A DNA stretch of 45,229 nt from Lentisphaerota bacterium (GTDB lineage Bacteria > Verrucomicrobiota > Kiritimatiellia > RFP12 > JAAYNR01): positions 1-45,229 of the forward strand of contig VGWG01000013.1 in NCBI GenBank assembly GCA_016873675.1, in the 5' to 3' direction. Positions 14,366-22,816 of this stretch are shown piece by piece (the stretch's first letter is position 1; every line of letters begins with the position of its first letter). The translations under genes were made by a program, and so were the position numbers. The notes under the pieces were generated by a model. It searched no databases and had not been told where the DNA came from. It saw only the letters and a list, made by a program, of their open reading frames with translations.

Positions 14366-15052
14366 ATGAAAGCCGATGATCCGATCATGAAACCCGTTTT
14401 TTTCATGTGTGCCGCGCTGGCCGTTCGCTGCTGGGCGGATACTGCCGGGACCGTCCGGGAGTCGCCCACGCCCCGACTGCCGGGGGGCCGGCTCCACCTT
14501 TCCCTGCAGCAGGAAGCCGATGCGGCGGTGCGCCGCGGGGGGCTATGGCTGCGGGCGGGGCAGCAGCCCGGCGGATATTGGGGCGTCAGCAACCGCCTCG
14601 CCACCGCCTATGCCGTCCTGGCGCTGCGCCAGATGCCCGCCGACACGAACCTTCAGGCCGCCGTTGATCGCGGTCAGGCGTGGCTGCGCCGCACCTCCGA
14701 CTCGGGCACCAACACCTTCTGGACGGCGCTCGCCACGGGGGCCGAGATCACTCCGTGGCCATCATCCGGGACCGTGGATGCCGCCAGGCCGCTCACACTG
14801 GACATTGTCCAGTCTTCCTTGCTTTCAGGCGATCGGGTCCTCCTGATCACCGAAATCAACCGCGCCATCCCCGTTGGCCTCGTCGTCACCCCGGCCGACT
14901 GGCGGGAGCAACTGGCGGGCACGCTGGTCGCCCGCCAGCAGCACGACCCCCAAACGCCCGGCGCCGGTTTCTGGCTGGCCACGGGCATGACTCACGAGGC
15001 CGCGGCCGAAGCGCAGACCGCGCTCGCCATGCTCATCCTCTTGCAGCTTTAA
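14366..15052 (+). CDS. Small exported alpha/alpha-toroid (squalene-cyclase/prenyltransferase-like) protein
   Basis: This protein of 228 residues has a probable signal peptide (MKPVFFMCAALAVRCWADT). The mature part LSLQQEADAAVRRGGLWLRAGQQPGGYWGVSNRLATAYAVLAL follows the repeat of squalene-hopene cyclase and prenyltransferase toroid domains (hydrophobic helix, QxxxGxW, then ATAxAxLAL). A second, weaker repeat follows. It is far shorter than cyclases (about 650) and shows no DxDD catalytic motif, so it is unlikely to be a cyclase. The role is unknown. ATG 14366 is preceded by AAGGA 6 bases away; ATG 14387 would give a tidier signal peptide. It ends 5 bp before queH. Confidence 0.65.
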   Translation: MKADDPIMKPVFFMCAALAVRCWADTAGTVRESPTPRLPGGRLHLSLQQEADAAVRRGGLWLRAGQQPGGYWGVSNRLATAYAVLALRQMPADTNLQAAVDRGQAWLRRTSDSGTNTFWTALATGAEITPWPSSGTVDAARPLTLDIVQSSLLSGDRVLLITEINRAIPVGLVVTPADWREQLAGTLVARQQHDPQTPGAGFWLATGMTHEAAAEAQTALAMLILLQL

Positions 15053-15057
15053 GTGTC

Positions 15058-15618
15058 ATGCGCGTACTCCTCCATGCCTGCTGCGCCCCGTGCGCCTCGA
15101 CCGCCGTCGAGCGTCTCCTCGGCCTCGGCCACGCCGTGACCCTGTTCTTCAGCAACCACAACATCGACACCCCCGCTGAGCACGCGCTGCGGCTGTTGCA
15201 CGTCGAACGGCTGGCCGCGCATTTCCTCGCGCCGCTCCTCGTCGACGCCCCGGACCGCGACGCCTGGCGCGCAGCCGTGGCCGGCCACGAGAATGCCCCG
15301 GAGCGTGGCAGCCGCTGCGCCCTGTGTTTCCGCTACAGCCTCGCCCGCACCTGCGGCCACATGTTACAGGCCGGGTTCGACGCCTTCACGACCAGCCTCA
15401 CCACCAGCCCCCACAAATCGTCGCCGATCCTCTTCGTGATCGGGCGGGAACTCGCGGCGGATCGCTTCCTGGCCCTGGATTTCAAGAAGGACGACGGCTT
15501 CGGCCGCGCCCGTTCGATCAGTTCCGCCCTCGGCCTGTATCGGCAGGATTACTGCGGCTGCGCCTTCTCGCGCCCGGCGTATGACGGCTCGCAAACTCGG
15601 AGATGTCTGAATCGATGA
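15058..15618 (+). CDS. queH: Epoxyqueuosine reductase QueH
   Basis: This 186-residue cytosolic enzyme performs the last step of queuosine tRNA modification, reducing epoxyqueuosine at the wobble base of GUN-anticodon tRNAs. The family's metal-binding cysteines are all visible: C8/C9/C12 (HACCAPC), C87/C90 (RCALC) and C166/C168 (DYCGC). These hold an Fe-S cluster and a nearby metal. SLTTSPHKS is another family signature. The length is normal. ATG 15058 begins 5 bp after the previous stop, and its own stop overlaps the next gene's ATG 15615 (ATGA). No other queuosine genes are in the window. Confidence 0.93.
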   Translation: MRVLLHACCAPCASTAVERLLGLGHAVTLFFSNHNIDTPAEHALRLLHVERLAAHFLAPLLVDAPDRDAWRAAVAGHENAPERGSRCALCFRYSLARTCGHMLQAGFDAFTTSLTTSPHKSSPILFVIGRELAADRFLALDFKKDDGFGRARSISSALGLYRQDYCGCAFSRPAYDGSQTRRCLNR

Positions 15619-17474
15619 GCAGAGCGCGCAAACACAAAAAAACGGGGATTTCGGACGACTGGTCGGCCGCGCGGGCCTGTCTCGGCCCGGACGGCCGGTT
15701 GAGCGTGGTCATGCCGGCCTACAACCTCGGCCCCTCGATCGCGGCCAACAGCGACCGCGTCCGCACGCTGCTCGACGGCCGCATCCCGTTTGAGATCGTC
15801 GTGGTGGACGACGGCAGTCGCGACAACACGGCGAATGAGTTGCGGGCTGCGGCCGAGCGTCATCCGGATATCGTGCGCCCCGTGCTGCTGGCGGCCAACG
15901 CCGGCAAGGGCGCGGCGCTGCGCGCTGGCCTCGCGGCCTGTTCCGGAACCCACGTGCTGCTGCTCGACGGCGACCTCGACCTCTCCCCCGAGCGGATACC
16001 GACCTTTTTTGCCGTGATGCAGGCCGAGCGCGCCGACATCGTGATCGGCTCCAAACGCCATCCGCAATCCCAGATTGACTACCCGTGGCATCGCCGACTC
16101 GCGAGCCGGGTCTACTACACCCTCGTCCGCATCCTCGTCGGCCTGCCGGTGACCGACACCCAGACGGGCATGAAGCTGTTCCGCCGCGAGGCCATTGCCT
16201 GGGCCTTCGAGCGGATGCTCTGCAAGAGTTTCGCCTTTGACCTGGAGATGCTGGCGATCTGCCATGCCAAGGGATACCGCGTCGCCGAGGCCCCGATCCG
16301 CATGGAATTCGGCAACAAGGTTGGCTGCCTGAGCTTCTCGACCGTCAAGCACGTCATGGTGGACACACTGGCCATCTTTTACCGTCTTCGCGTCCTCCGC
16401 TACTATCCGAGCGTCGAGGTCCATCCCCTGCCCGATCCCCTGCCGCTGGTGTCGATCATCATCGCCTGCCCCGCCCCCTCGCCCTATCTCGACGAATGCC
16501 TCGCGGGCATCGCCCGGCAAACGTATGCTCGGATCGAGACCCTGGTGCTCCCCGACCTCTCCGCGCAACTTAACGCCGCGCCCGCCGCCGGTTTGCGCGT
16601 CATCCCGACCGGCCACATCCGCCCATCGGAGAAGCGCAACCGGGGCATCCGCGAGGCCTGCGGTTCTCTCGTCGCTTTTCTGGATGACGACACGATCCCC
16701 TACCCCGACTGGCTGGCGCACGCGGTCCCCTATTTCTCCGACAGCGGCGTGGCTGCGGCCGGCGGTCCGGGCGTCACGCCGCCGCGCGACCCCTGGATGG
16801 CGCAACTGGGGGGCGAAGTCTATGCCAACCGGCTGGTTTCCGGAACCTGCGTGTATCGGTACCGGCCGGGACGGGTGCGCACGGTAGACGATCTGCCGAG
16901 TTGCAATCTCATTGCTCGCGCCGACGTGGTGCGCGAGTTGGGCGGATTCAACACCGCGTACTGGCCGGGTGAGGACACGATCCTCTGTTCCGACATCGTC
17001 CACCGGCTCGGGCGGCGTATCGTGTACGACCCGTGGGCTTCGGTCGCCCACCACCGGCGCGCGCTCTTCGGGCCCCACCTGCGGCAGGTCGGGCGCTACG
17101 CCCTGCACCGCGGCTTCTTCGCCAAGCGCTTCCCCATCACGTCGCGCCGCCCGGCCTACATGCTGCCGTCGCTCTTTGTGCTCGGCCTCGTGCTGGGTGC
17201 GCCCCTGGCCGGGGTCCATCCGTGGCTGGCGCGCGCCTACCTGTGCGGCGTGGGTGCCTACCTGGTGATCACCGGACTGGCCGCCATACGCAGGTGCCCC
17301 CTCGATTGGCTCATCGTCTGGCTCGGCATCATCGCGACGCATCTCGTCTATGGCGTTCGCTTCCTTCAAGGCCTGCTCTCCAGCCGAATGCCCTGCGAGC
17401 GCCAGCGGTTCGACCATCCCTCAGAGAACACGACTTCTGACGCGGAGAGGTCCAGGTCTGTGACGCCCTCATGA
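15615..17474 (+). CDS. Tandem two-domain GT2 glycosyltransferase with C-terminal membrane segments
   Basis: This fusion of two family-2 glycosyltransferases has about 619 residues. Domain 1 (about 30-265) resembles dolichyl/polyprenyl-phosphate sugar transferases: VVMPAYNLG, VVVDDGSRDNT, LLDGDLD and TDTQTGMKLFRREA. Domain 2 (about 275-500) has LVSIIIACPAPSPYLDECL, a DDDT acceptor motif (FLDDDTIPYPDW) and NLIARADVVRELGGFN, like wall or capsule GT2 enzymes. Two or three hydrophobic helices (about 515-590) anchor it to the inner membrane. It likely loads a sugar on a lipid carrier and extends a glycan; donor and acceptor are unknown. ATG 15615 overlaps the queH stop; ATG 15603 is also in frame. 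It opens the glycan cluster. Confidence 0.85.
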   Translation: MSRARKHKKTGISDDWSAARACLGPDGRLSVVMPAYNLGPSIAANSDRVRTLLDGRIPFEIVVVDDGSRDNTANELRAAAERHPDIVRPVLLAANAGKGAALRAGLAACSGTHVLLLDGDLDLSPERIPTFFAVMQAERADIVIGSKRHPQSQIDYPWHRRLASRVYYTLVRILVGLPVTDTQTGMKLFRREAIAWAFERMLCKSFAFDLEMLAICHAKGYRVAEAPIRMEFGNKVGCLSFSTVKHVMVDTLAIFYRLRVLRYYPSVEVHPLPDPLPLVSIIIACPAPSPYLDECLAGIARQTYARIETLVLPDLSAQLNAAPAAGLRVIPTGHIRPSEKRNRGIREACGSLVAFLDDDTIPYPDWLAHAVPYFSDSGVAAAGGPGVTPPRDPWMAQLGGEVYANRLVSGTCVYRYRPGRVRTVDDLPSCNLIARADVVRELGGFNTAYWPGEDTILCSDIVHRLGRRIVYDPWASVAHHRRALFGPHLRQVGRYALHRGFFAKRFPITSRRPAYMLPSLFVLGLVLGAPLAGVHPWLARAYLCGVGAYLVITGLAAIRRCPLDWLIVWLGIIATHLVYGVRFLQGLLSSRMPCERQRFDHPSENTTSDAERSRSVTPS

Positions 17475-17505
17475 AACGTTCTGAGTTTGTTTGACACGGA
17501 AACCC

Positions 17506-18675
17506 ATGCCTTCAGCAATCACATCCAGCGGACGGCTGATCACCGTCCTGTTCGCGACGCTGATCAGCGTCCCCTTTCTGGGAACTTTTTTCAACTGGGA
17601 CTTTCATCCGCCCGGGGATGAGAATCGTCTTCTGGCCGAGCGCCCGAGGCTGCTGTCGCTGCCGCTGGCAGCCTGGCCTGCGAGCTTGGACGCTTATTGC
17701 AACGATCACATCGGCTTCCGCAACACCTTCATTCGGCGCCACCGGAAGCTGATGCAGGATGTTTTTCACCGGCAATCCGATCGCGTGCTGGAAGGACGAG
17801 ACGGCTGGCTATACCTCAAGGATAACGGCAATATCGCGGACTTTCTCGGCCTGCGCACCCTGTCGGATGAAAAGATGCAGAACCTGCGCATCAGTTTCGA
17901 AGGCCGGCAACGCTGGATTGAACAGCAGGGCATTCACCACCTGTTCGTCATCCCGCCGAACAAGCCGGTGATCTACCCCGAACATCTTCCGGATGCGGTT
18001 CTGAAGGCGCGTGGCACGGACGGCATCATGCAGTGGCTGAGCTGGCTGGAGCGCGCGTCCTCCGCGTTGAACATTCTGGACCTTCGCGACGAGCTCCTGG
18101 CGCGCAAGTCTGAAGGGCTGCTTTACTTCCCCAACGACACGCATTGGACCTATCTCGGCAGTTATTTCAGTTATTGCGCGGTCATTAAGAGGCTCAAACG
18201 GCGCTTTCCCGACGTGGAGCCGATCAGGCGCGAGTCCTGCGTTGAGGTTGAGAGCCTGTGGAAAGGCGATCTGATTGCGATGCTCGGCGACGGTCGCCCC
18301 GCCACGATCTCCTGCGTCGAGATCATGCCCGACTCGGCGCACACCAACCGGATTCAGGAGGCCCCCGCCGAGGAGATTGCGTCCCTGAAACTGCCGGATG
18401 GCATCTCCGGCGTTCGCATCATGCGCAACCCGGATGGCTCCGGGCGGATTGTGATCATTCATGATTCGTTCGCCTGGCAGGGGTGGTTTCGGTTTTTTCC
18501 CCTCCATTTTAAAGAAACCATCTTTCTGGCGACGTTGCGTCCCTCCATCGGCACCTATCGCTGGATCATCGAATCCTTCCACCCGGACGCGATTGTGGAC
18601 GAACAGATTCACCGGAACGTCCTGCACAAGCCGCAACCGGTTTTTGATGAATGGGCGAAGGCGCTGGAAAGATAG
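17506..18675 (+). CDS. AlgJ/AlgX-like O-acetyltransferase (SGNH-type)
   Basis: This 389-residue protein with one N-terminal membrane anchor (residues 10-28) has the catalytic domain outside the inner membrane. Family signs are FRNTFIRRHR, GRDGWLYL (97-104), PPNKPVIYPEHLP (150-162), the D211/H213 pair in PNDTHWT, and nucleophile S321 in HDSF. AlgJ/AlgX proteins transfer acetyl groups, supplied across the membrane by an AlgI-type MBOAT, onto polysaccharide hydroxyls. The MBOAT gene follows 5 bp later, which supports the pairing. ATG 17506 was preferred over TTG 17491. The polymer here is unlikely to be alginate, because no alginate genes are present. Confidence 0.88.
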   Translation: MPSAITSSGRLITVLFATLISVPFLGTFFNWDFHPPGDENRLLAERPRLLSLPLAAWPASLDAYCNDHIGFRNTFIRRHRKLMQDVFHRQSDRVLEGRDGWLYLKDNGNIADFLGLRTLSDEKMQNLRISFEGRQRWIEQQGIHHLFVIPPNKPVIYPEHLPDAVLKARGTDGIMQWLSWLERASSALNILDLRDELLARKSEGLLYFPNDTHWTYLGSYFSYCAVIKRLKRRFPDVEPIRRESCVEVESLWKGDLIAMLGDGRPATISCVEIMPDSAHTNRIQEAPAEEIASLKLPDGISGVRIMRNPDGSGRIVIIHDSFAWQGWFRFFPLHFKETIFLATLRPSIGTYRWIIESFHPDAIVDEQIHRNVLHKPQPVFDEWAKALER

Positions 18676-18680
18676 GACCC

Positions 18681-20192
18681 ATGGTTTTTAGTTCACTCAC
18701 TTTTCTCTTTTTCTACCTTCCCGTCGTCCTGATTCTTTACCACCTGCTCTTTCTGCAGGTTTCCCGCCACAGCTCGCGCGCGCCGCTGTTCCTCCGTCTG
18801 TCCAATCTTCTTCTGCTGTGCGTCAGCATCCTGTTCTACTTCTGGGGCGAAGGCTGGCTCGTGTGGATACTCCTCACCTCAACGCTGATTGACTACGTGT
18901 GCGGCCTGCTGATTTCCGGCGCATGGCGCACCGGACGTGTGGAGCCATTGGCGGCGGGAGGACTGCGGTCCCGCGCGCAACGCCTGACGCTGATCGCATC
19001 CCTGACGGCCAATCTGCTTTTTCTCGGTTTCTTTAAGTATTTCAACTTCGGCTTGGATACCGTGAACCATCTGGTTCCAGAGGCCTGGCGTCTGACGGAT
19101 GCCCTGCGGGTGACGCTTCCCCTCGGCATCAGTTTCTATACGTTCCAATCGATGAGTTACACGATTGACGTGTATCGCGGCCATGTGAAAGCCACCCGCA
19201 ATCTCATTGACTTCGCCTGCTATGTGGCGTTGTTCCCGCAGCTCGTGGCCGGGCCGATTGTCCGCTACGCCGATATCGCCCAGCAATTGGTGCATCGGAC
19301 CCTGTCCGCGCCGGTGTTCGCTTCCGGCGTCAACCGGTTTGTTCTGGGGCTGGCCAAGAAGGTGTTGATTGCCAACACCGTTGCCCGCGCGGCAGACGCC
19401 GTGATGGCGTTGCCCGCCGATCAGGTCACCACTCCGCAGGCCTGGGTCGCGACCCTCTGTTACAGCATTCAGATCTATTATGACTTCTCGGGCTACAGCG
19501 ACATGGCGATCGGACTGGGACGCATGTTCGGATTCCAGTTTTTGGAAAATTTCAATTATCCCTACGTCTCCCGATCCATCCAAGAGTTTTGGCGGCGGTG
19601 GCACATCTCCCTGTCGACCTGGTTCCGGGATTACCTGTACATTCCTCTGGGCGGCAACAGAAAAAGCGAAAGCCGCACGTATCTCAACCTGATTGCCGTC
19701 TTCTTCCTGTGCGGGCTCTGGCATGGCGCCAACTGGTCGTATGTGGCCTGGGGCCTCTTCCATGGATTCTTCCTCGTGGTGGAGCGTCTCGGCCTGGCCC
19801 GCCTGATCAATCGATTACCGCGTCCCCTGCAACACGGGTATGCCTTGCTGGTGATCATGGCCGGCTGGGTTCTTTTTTACACCGAATCCTTCTCGCGAGC
19901 CGTCGTGCTGATCACGTCGATGGCGGGGTTTGCGCCGACTGCGAAAAGCTCGCTCATGCTGCAGGACTGGTGGTCCGGTGACGTCCTGGCGGCCCTCGTG
20001 TTCGGCATTGTGTTTTCCGCGCCAGTCCTGCCGCGCGCCCGGCTGTGGTGTCAGCGGCTATTCATGCGCAACCCGGCCGGCGCGGCCGCCTATACGCTGG
20101 TCAACGCCGCGGCCGTGGCGTTTTTGTTCCTCTTCAGTGCCATGTCGCTAGCGGCCGGGACGCACAACCCCTTTATCTATTTCCGGTTCTAG
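18681..20192 (+). CDS. AlgI/DltB-family MBOAT O-acyltransferase
   Basis: This 503-residue polytopic inner-membrane protein has about ten hydrophobic helices. The MBOAT signature is clear: RRWHISLSTWFRDYLYIPLGG (about 305-325) and the invariant catalytic histidine H348 in LCGLWHGANWSYVAWGLFHG, with a second His at 361. Family members move acyl groups from a cytosolic donor across the membrane to an external transferase, here probably the AlgJ-like protein encoded immediately upstream. ATG 18681 follows TAGGAC at about 6 bases. Together the pair implies an O-acetylated exported glycan. Confidence 0.93.
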   Translation: MVFSSLTFLFFYLPVVLILYHLLFLQVSRHSSRAPLFLRLSNLLLLCVSILFYFWGEGWLVWILLTSTLIDYVCGLLISGAWRTGRVEPLAAGGLRSRAQRLTLIASLTANLLFLGFFKYFNFGLDTVNHLVPEAWRLTDALRVTLPLGISFYTFQSMSYTIDVYRGHVKATRNLIDFACYVALFPQLVAGPIVRYADIAQQLVHRTLSAPVFASGVNRFVLGLAKKVLIANTVARAADAVMALPADQVTTPQAWVATLCYSIQIYYDFSGYSDMAIGLGRMFGFQFLENFNYPYVSRSIQEFWRRWHISLSTWFRDYLYIPLGGNRKSESRTYLNLIAVFFLCGLWHGANWSYVAWGLFHGFFLVVERLGLARLINRLPRPLQHGYALLVIMAGWVLFYTESFSRAVVLITSMAGFAPTAKSSLMLQDWWSGDVLAALVFGIVFSAPVLPRARLWCQRLFMRNPAGAAAYTLVNAAAVAFLFLFSAMSLAAGTHNPFIYFRF

Positions 20193-20265
20193 CCTGAGAT
20201 GGACATCCTCCTTCAATCATGCCATACTTTCCAACCGTTTCAGGGGCCATCTCCAGGAATAATAC

Positions 20266-22146
20266 ATGTGCGGTTTTCTTCAGGTGATTCACAGGAACAA
20301 GCCGGTGAACCGGGATCGCTTTCGTCATGCGCTGGCGTCGATGCGTCATCGCGGCCCCGACCAAAGCGGCGAGCTTTTTGTTGAACGCGAAACGTGTGCA
20401 CACGAGGGCCAAAAGCAGACGGTTTATTTTGCGTTCGGCCATCAGCGGCTGTCCATTCTGGATGTGTCGGAGAAATCCAGACAACCGTTTGTCATCGGCC
20501 CGGACGTGTTGTTGTTCAACGGAGAAATCTATAATTTTAAAGAGTTGAACGAAGCCCTGATAGCACGGGGACACGTGATCGAGACCCACGGGGACACAGA
20601 GACGCTTTTCAAGAGCGTCCTCGCCCAGGAGGACCAGGCCCTCAAACACTTCAACGGCATGTGGGCTTTTTCGCTGTATCAGGCGGATCGATTCCGTCTG
20701 TTTCTGTCACGCGACCGCTATGGAAAAAAGCCGCTTTTTTATTATCGGGATACCGATACGTTCTGCGTGTCATCCACCCTCTATGCGATCCAATCCTATC
20801 TCCATCGTCCACTCGTCTTTAACCGGGACACGGTGGCGCGCTACCTGGTTCATGGAACGCTGTATCCATCCGGATGCGCCGAGACCCATTATCAGGGGAT
20901 TTCGCAGATTTTGCCCGGACACTGGGGCGTTTTTGACCTCAACTCCTGGACAATCCGGCAGGAGCGGTATTTCAATTTTTATGATTCCGAACTGGCAGGT
21001 CAGATCAACGACGATCCGGAACAGCTTGTGGAGGACCTCAAGGACAGCGTTCGAAAAAGGCTTATTTCGGATCGTCCGGTCGGCTTGTTGCTTTCGGGAG
21101 GCATTGACAGCACGCTGATCCTATCCACGCTCTATACGCTCGGGCTGCATGAGCACTGCCGGGTGTACATGGGCGACACCGGGAAATCGGAGGACTATGC
21201 GTATGCCAAGCGGTGCGCCGATCAACTGGGTGTCCGCGCCGAAACCGTCTTGCTCGACTATGACTCGAACACCTTTGATCGCTTTCTCACGATCTGCCGG
21301 CATCAGGAGAAGCCGTTCTCGATGAATGGCAGCACGATGGCGATGCCGCAAATGTATGAGGTGATCGCCGCGCAAGGCGTGCCGGTCGTGCTGGATGGCA
21401 CGGGCGGGGACGAGCTATTCGGCGGCTATTGGCAGCGCCAGTTTCCGTTTGCGGTGCGCGAGGCCGTCAGACAGGGCGACTGGACGTGGATCTGGAATCA
21501 GCTGTTGTGCAAGGACGATGAGCACATCGTCCGCACCCATCTGTTGCGTTCCTTTCTGCCCGCTGCCTGGCTTGAAGCGACGCAGTCGGCGGGCAACAAA
21601 CTGAAGGCTCTGGCCTATCCCTGCTTGAAGGTTGAGCTGCGTCAGATCCTCGGATCATCCACCGCCGACCCGCTCGACAATCTCTCGTTCTCTTTCACAG
21701 AGGCGATGTGCGCCGATCTCGCGCCCGGCGGCCGACTGGGTGAATGGCTGTGGCATAACGACCGCAACTCCATGATGTCCAGCGTGGAAGGGCGCAGCCC
21801 CCTGTTGGATTACCGGCTCAATCGCTATGCCTACAGCGGGTATCGCCGGAAGTTCCGTTCCGCCTGGAACAAATATGAATTGCGCCAGGCCTTTGACTCG
21901 CTCGCGCCGCTGCCGTCACAATGGCGGCAGCAAAAGCAGGGTTTCCGCTGGGACGGCAAACGATTCCTGTACAACAATCAGTCTCGCATTCTGGAATTGC
22001 TTCGCGCCAACACGTGCCTGACGGATCTTGTCGACATGCCGAAGCTGGTGTCTTATGCCCATAGATATCCCAAATTGCTGCGTTCGTCATTCTTGAAAAA
22101 GGCGCTGGTCATTTCGGGCGTTGAGGCCGCACTGGGGGGCGTTTGA
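20266..22146 (+). CDS. Asparagine synthase (glutamine-hydrolysing)-like amidotransferase
   Basis: This 626-residue class II glutamine amidotransferase starts MCGF, so Cys2 becomes the N-terminal nucleophile. The glutaminase half has R61LSILD, N85GEIYN and GD at 109-110. The synthase half carries the ATP pyrophosphatase loop SGGIDS at 277-282 and DGTGGDELFGGYW further on. True AsnB makes asparagine from aspartate. Paralogues in polysaccharide clusters are thought to amidate sugar acids or peptides, and that is likely here given the neighbours, though unproven. ATG 20266 follows AGGA. The next gene's ATG is 1 bp after this stop. Length is typical. Confidence 0.88.
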   Translation: MCGFLQVIHRNKPVNRDRFRHALASMRHRGPDQSGELFVERETCAHEGQKQTVYFAFGHQRLSILDVSEKSRQPFVIGPDVLLFNGEIYNFKELNEALIARGHVIETHGDTETLFKSVLAQEDQALKHFNGMWAFSLYQADRFRLFLSRDRYGKKPLFYYRDTDTFCVSSTLYAIQSYLHRPLVFNRDTVARYLVHGTLYPSGCAETHYQGISQILPGHWGVFDLNSWTIRQERYFNFYDSELAGQINDDPEQLVEDLKDSVRKRLISDRPVGLLLSGGIDSTLILSTLYTLGLHEHCRVYMGDTGKSEDYAYAKRCADQLGVRAETVLLDYDSNTFDRFLTICRHQEKPFSMNGSTMAMPQMYEVIAAQGVPVVLDGTGGDELFGGYWQRQFPFAVREAVRQGDWTWIWNQLLCKDDEHIVRTHLLRSFLPAAWLEATQSAGNKLKALAYPCLKVELRQILGSSTADPLDNLSFSFTEAMCADLAPGGRLGEWLWHNDRNSMMSSVEGRSPLLDYRLNRYAYSGYRRKFRSAWNKYELRQAFDSLAPLPSQWRQQKQGFRWDGKRFLYNNQSRILELLRANTCLTDLVDMPKLVSYAHRYPKLLRSSFLKKALVISGVEAALGGV

Positions 22147-22147
22147 G

Positions 22148-22816
22148 ATGGAATCCGTTCTCAGTTTGGGCGATTGCAACACCTGCGGCATCGCTCCGTG
22201 CGAAGGGAATGCCTATCCGGAGCGGTTCGCGCAGCTTCTTGGCGGAGTCGTGCGCAACTGTGGCTACACCATGTCCACCATGCGGGAGGCCTCCTATTTC
22301 TTCCGTGATTTCTACACGCATGACACGACCATCGTGACTCTCCAATACGGACTTGTGGATTCCTGGGAAACCTTTGCCTACGCCCCCTATGTCCTGTACT
22401 ATCCCGACAATCTGGTCCGCAAACTCTGTCGAAAAGTTGTCAAACGCTATAAGAAGCTCTGTCGTCAGACGGGCCTGAACACCTGGCTGGGTAGCGCGCC
22501 GCTCGTGCCGGTGGAGGAGTATGCGCGCAGGCTGACCCAGATCATCGAAGCCTGCCGGCCCGACACCCGAATCCTGCTCATTGAAACCGTGCCGAACCGG
22601 AATGAATCGCGCAATCCCGCCATCCGACGTTATAACGACGCCCTGCGGAACGTTGCGGCAGCGCATCCCCGCTGCCAGGCGCTCGACACCTACGATTGGT
22701 TTGCCACCCATCGCGACACGCTGTATCTGGACGACACGCACATCAACGCGCAGGGGCATGAATGGATCTCCCGCGGGCTTCTTGACCTCTGCTCAAACGC
22801 GGAGGGTGCCGCATGA
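22148..22816 (+). CDS. SGNH/GDSL-hydrolase-like protein with Cys at the nucleophile position
   Basis: This 222-residue protein has no signal peptide. The block I motif is LSLGDCNTCG, so Cys10 stands where the catalytic Ser of GDS is expected. Block III reads LQYGLVDSW instead of GxND. Block V is intact with D195/D196 and H198 (LDDTHINAQGHEW). The fold assignment is good; the activity is not obvious. It could be a thiol esterase or acyltransferase, or an inactive relative. It lies between the AsnB-like gene (1 bp gap) and the ELM1-like gene (ATGA overlap), so it probably acts in the same glycan pathway. Confidence 0.75.
   Translation: MESVLSLGDCNTCGIAPCEGNAYPERFAQLLGGVVRNCGYTMSTMREASYFFRDFYTHDTTIVTLQYGLVDSWETFAYAPYVLYYPDNLVRKLCRKVVKRYKKLCRQTGLNTWLGSAPLVPVEEYARRLTQIIEACRPDTRILLIETVPNRNESRNPAIRRYNDALRNVAAAHPRCQALDTYDWFATHRDTLYLDDTHINAQGHEWISRGLLDLCSNAEGAA

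Noticed and set aside
15549-17417. 622-residue minus-strand open frame opposite the tandem GT2
   Set aside because: Composition is that of a shadow; the plus strand has well-defined GT2 motifs.
17491-17519. TTGACA at 17491 as an internal promoter before the AlgJ-like gene
   Set aside because: The hexamer 17 bases later (AGCAAT) is a poor -10 box, and the gene fits the upstream operon.
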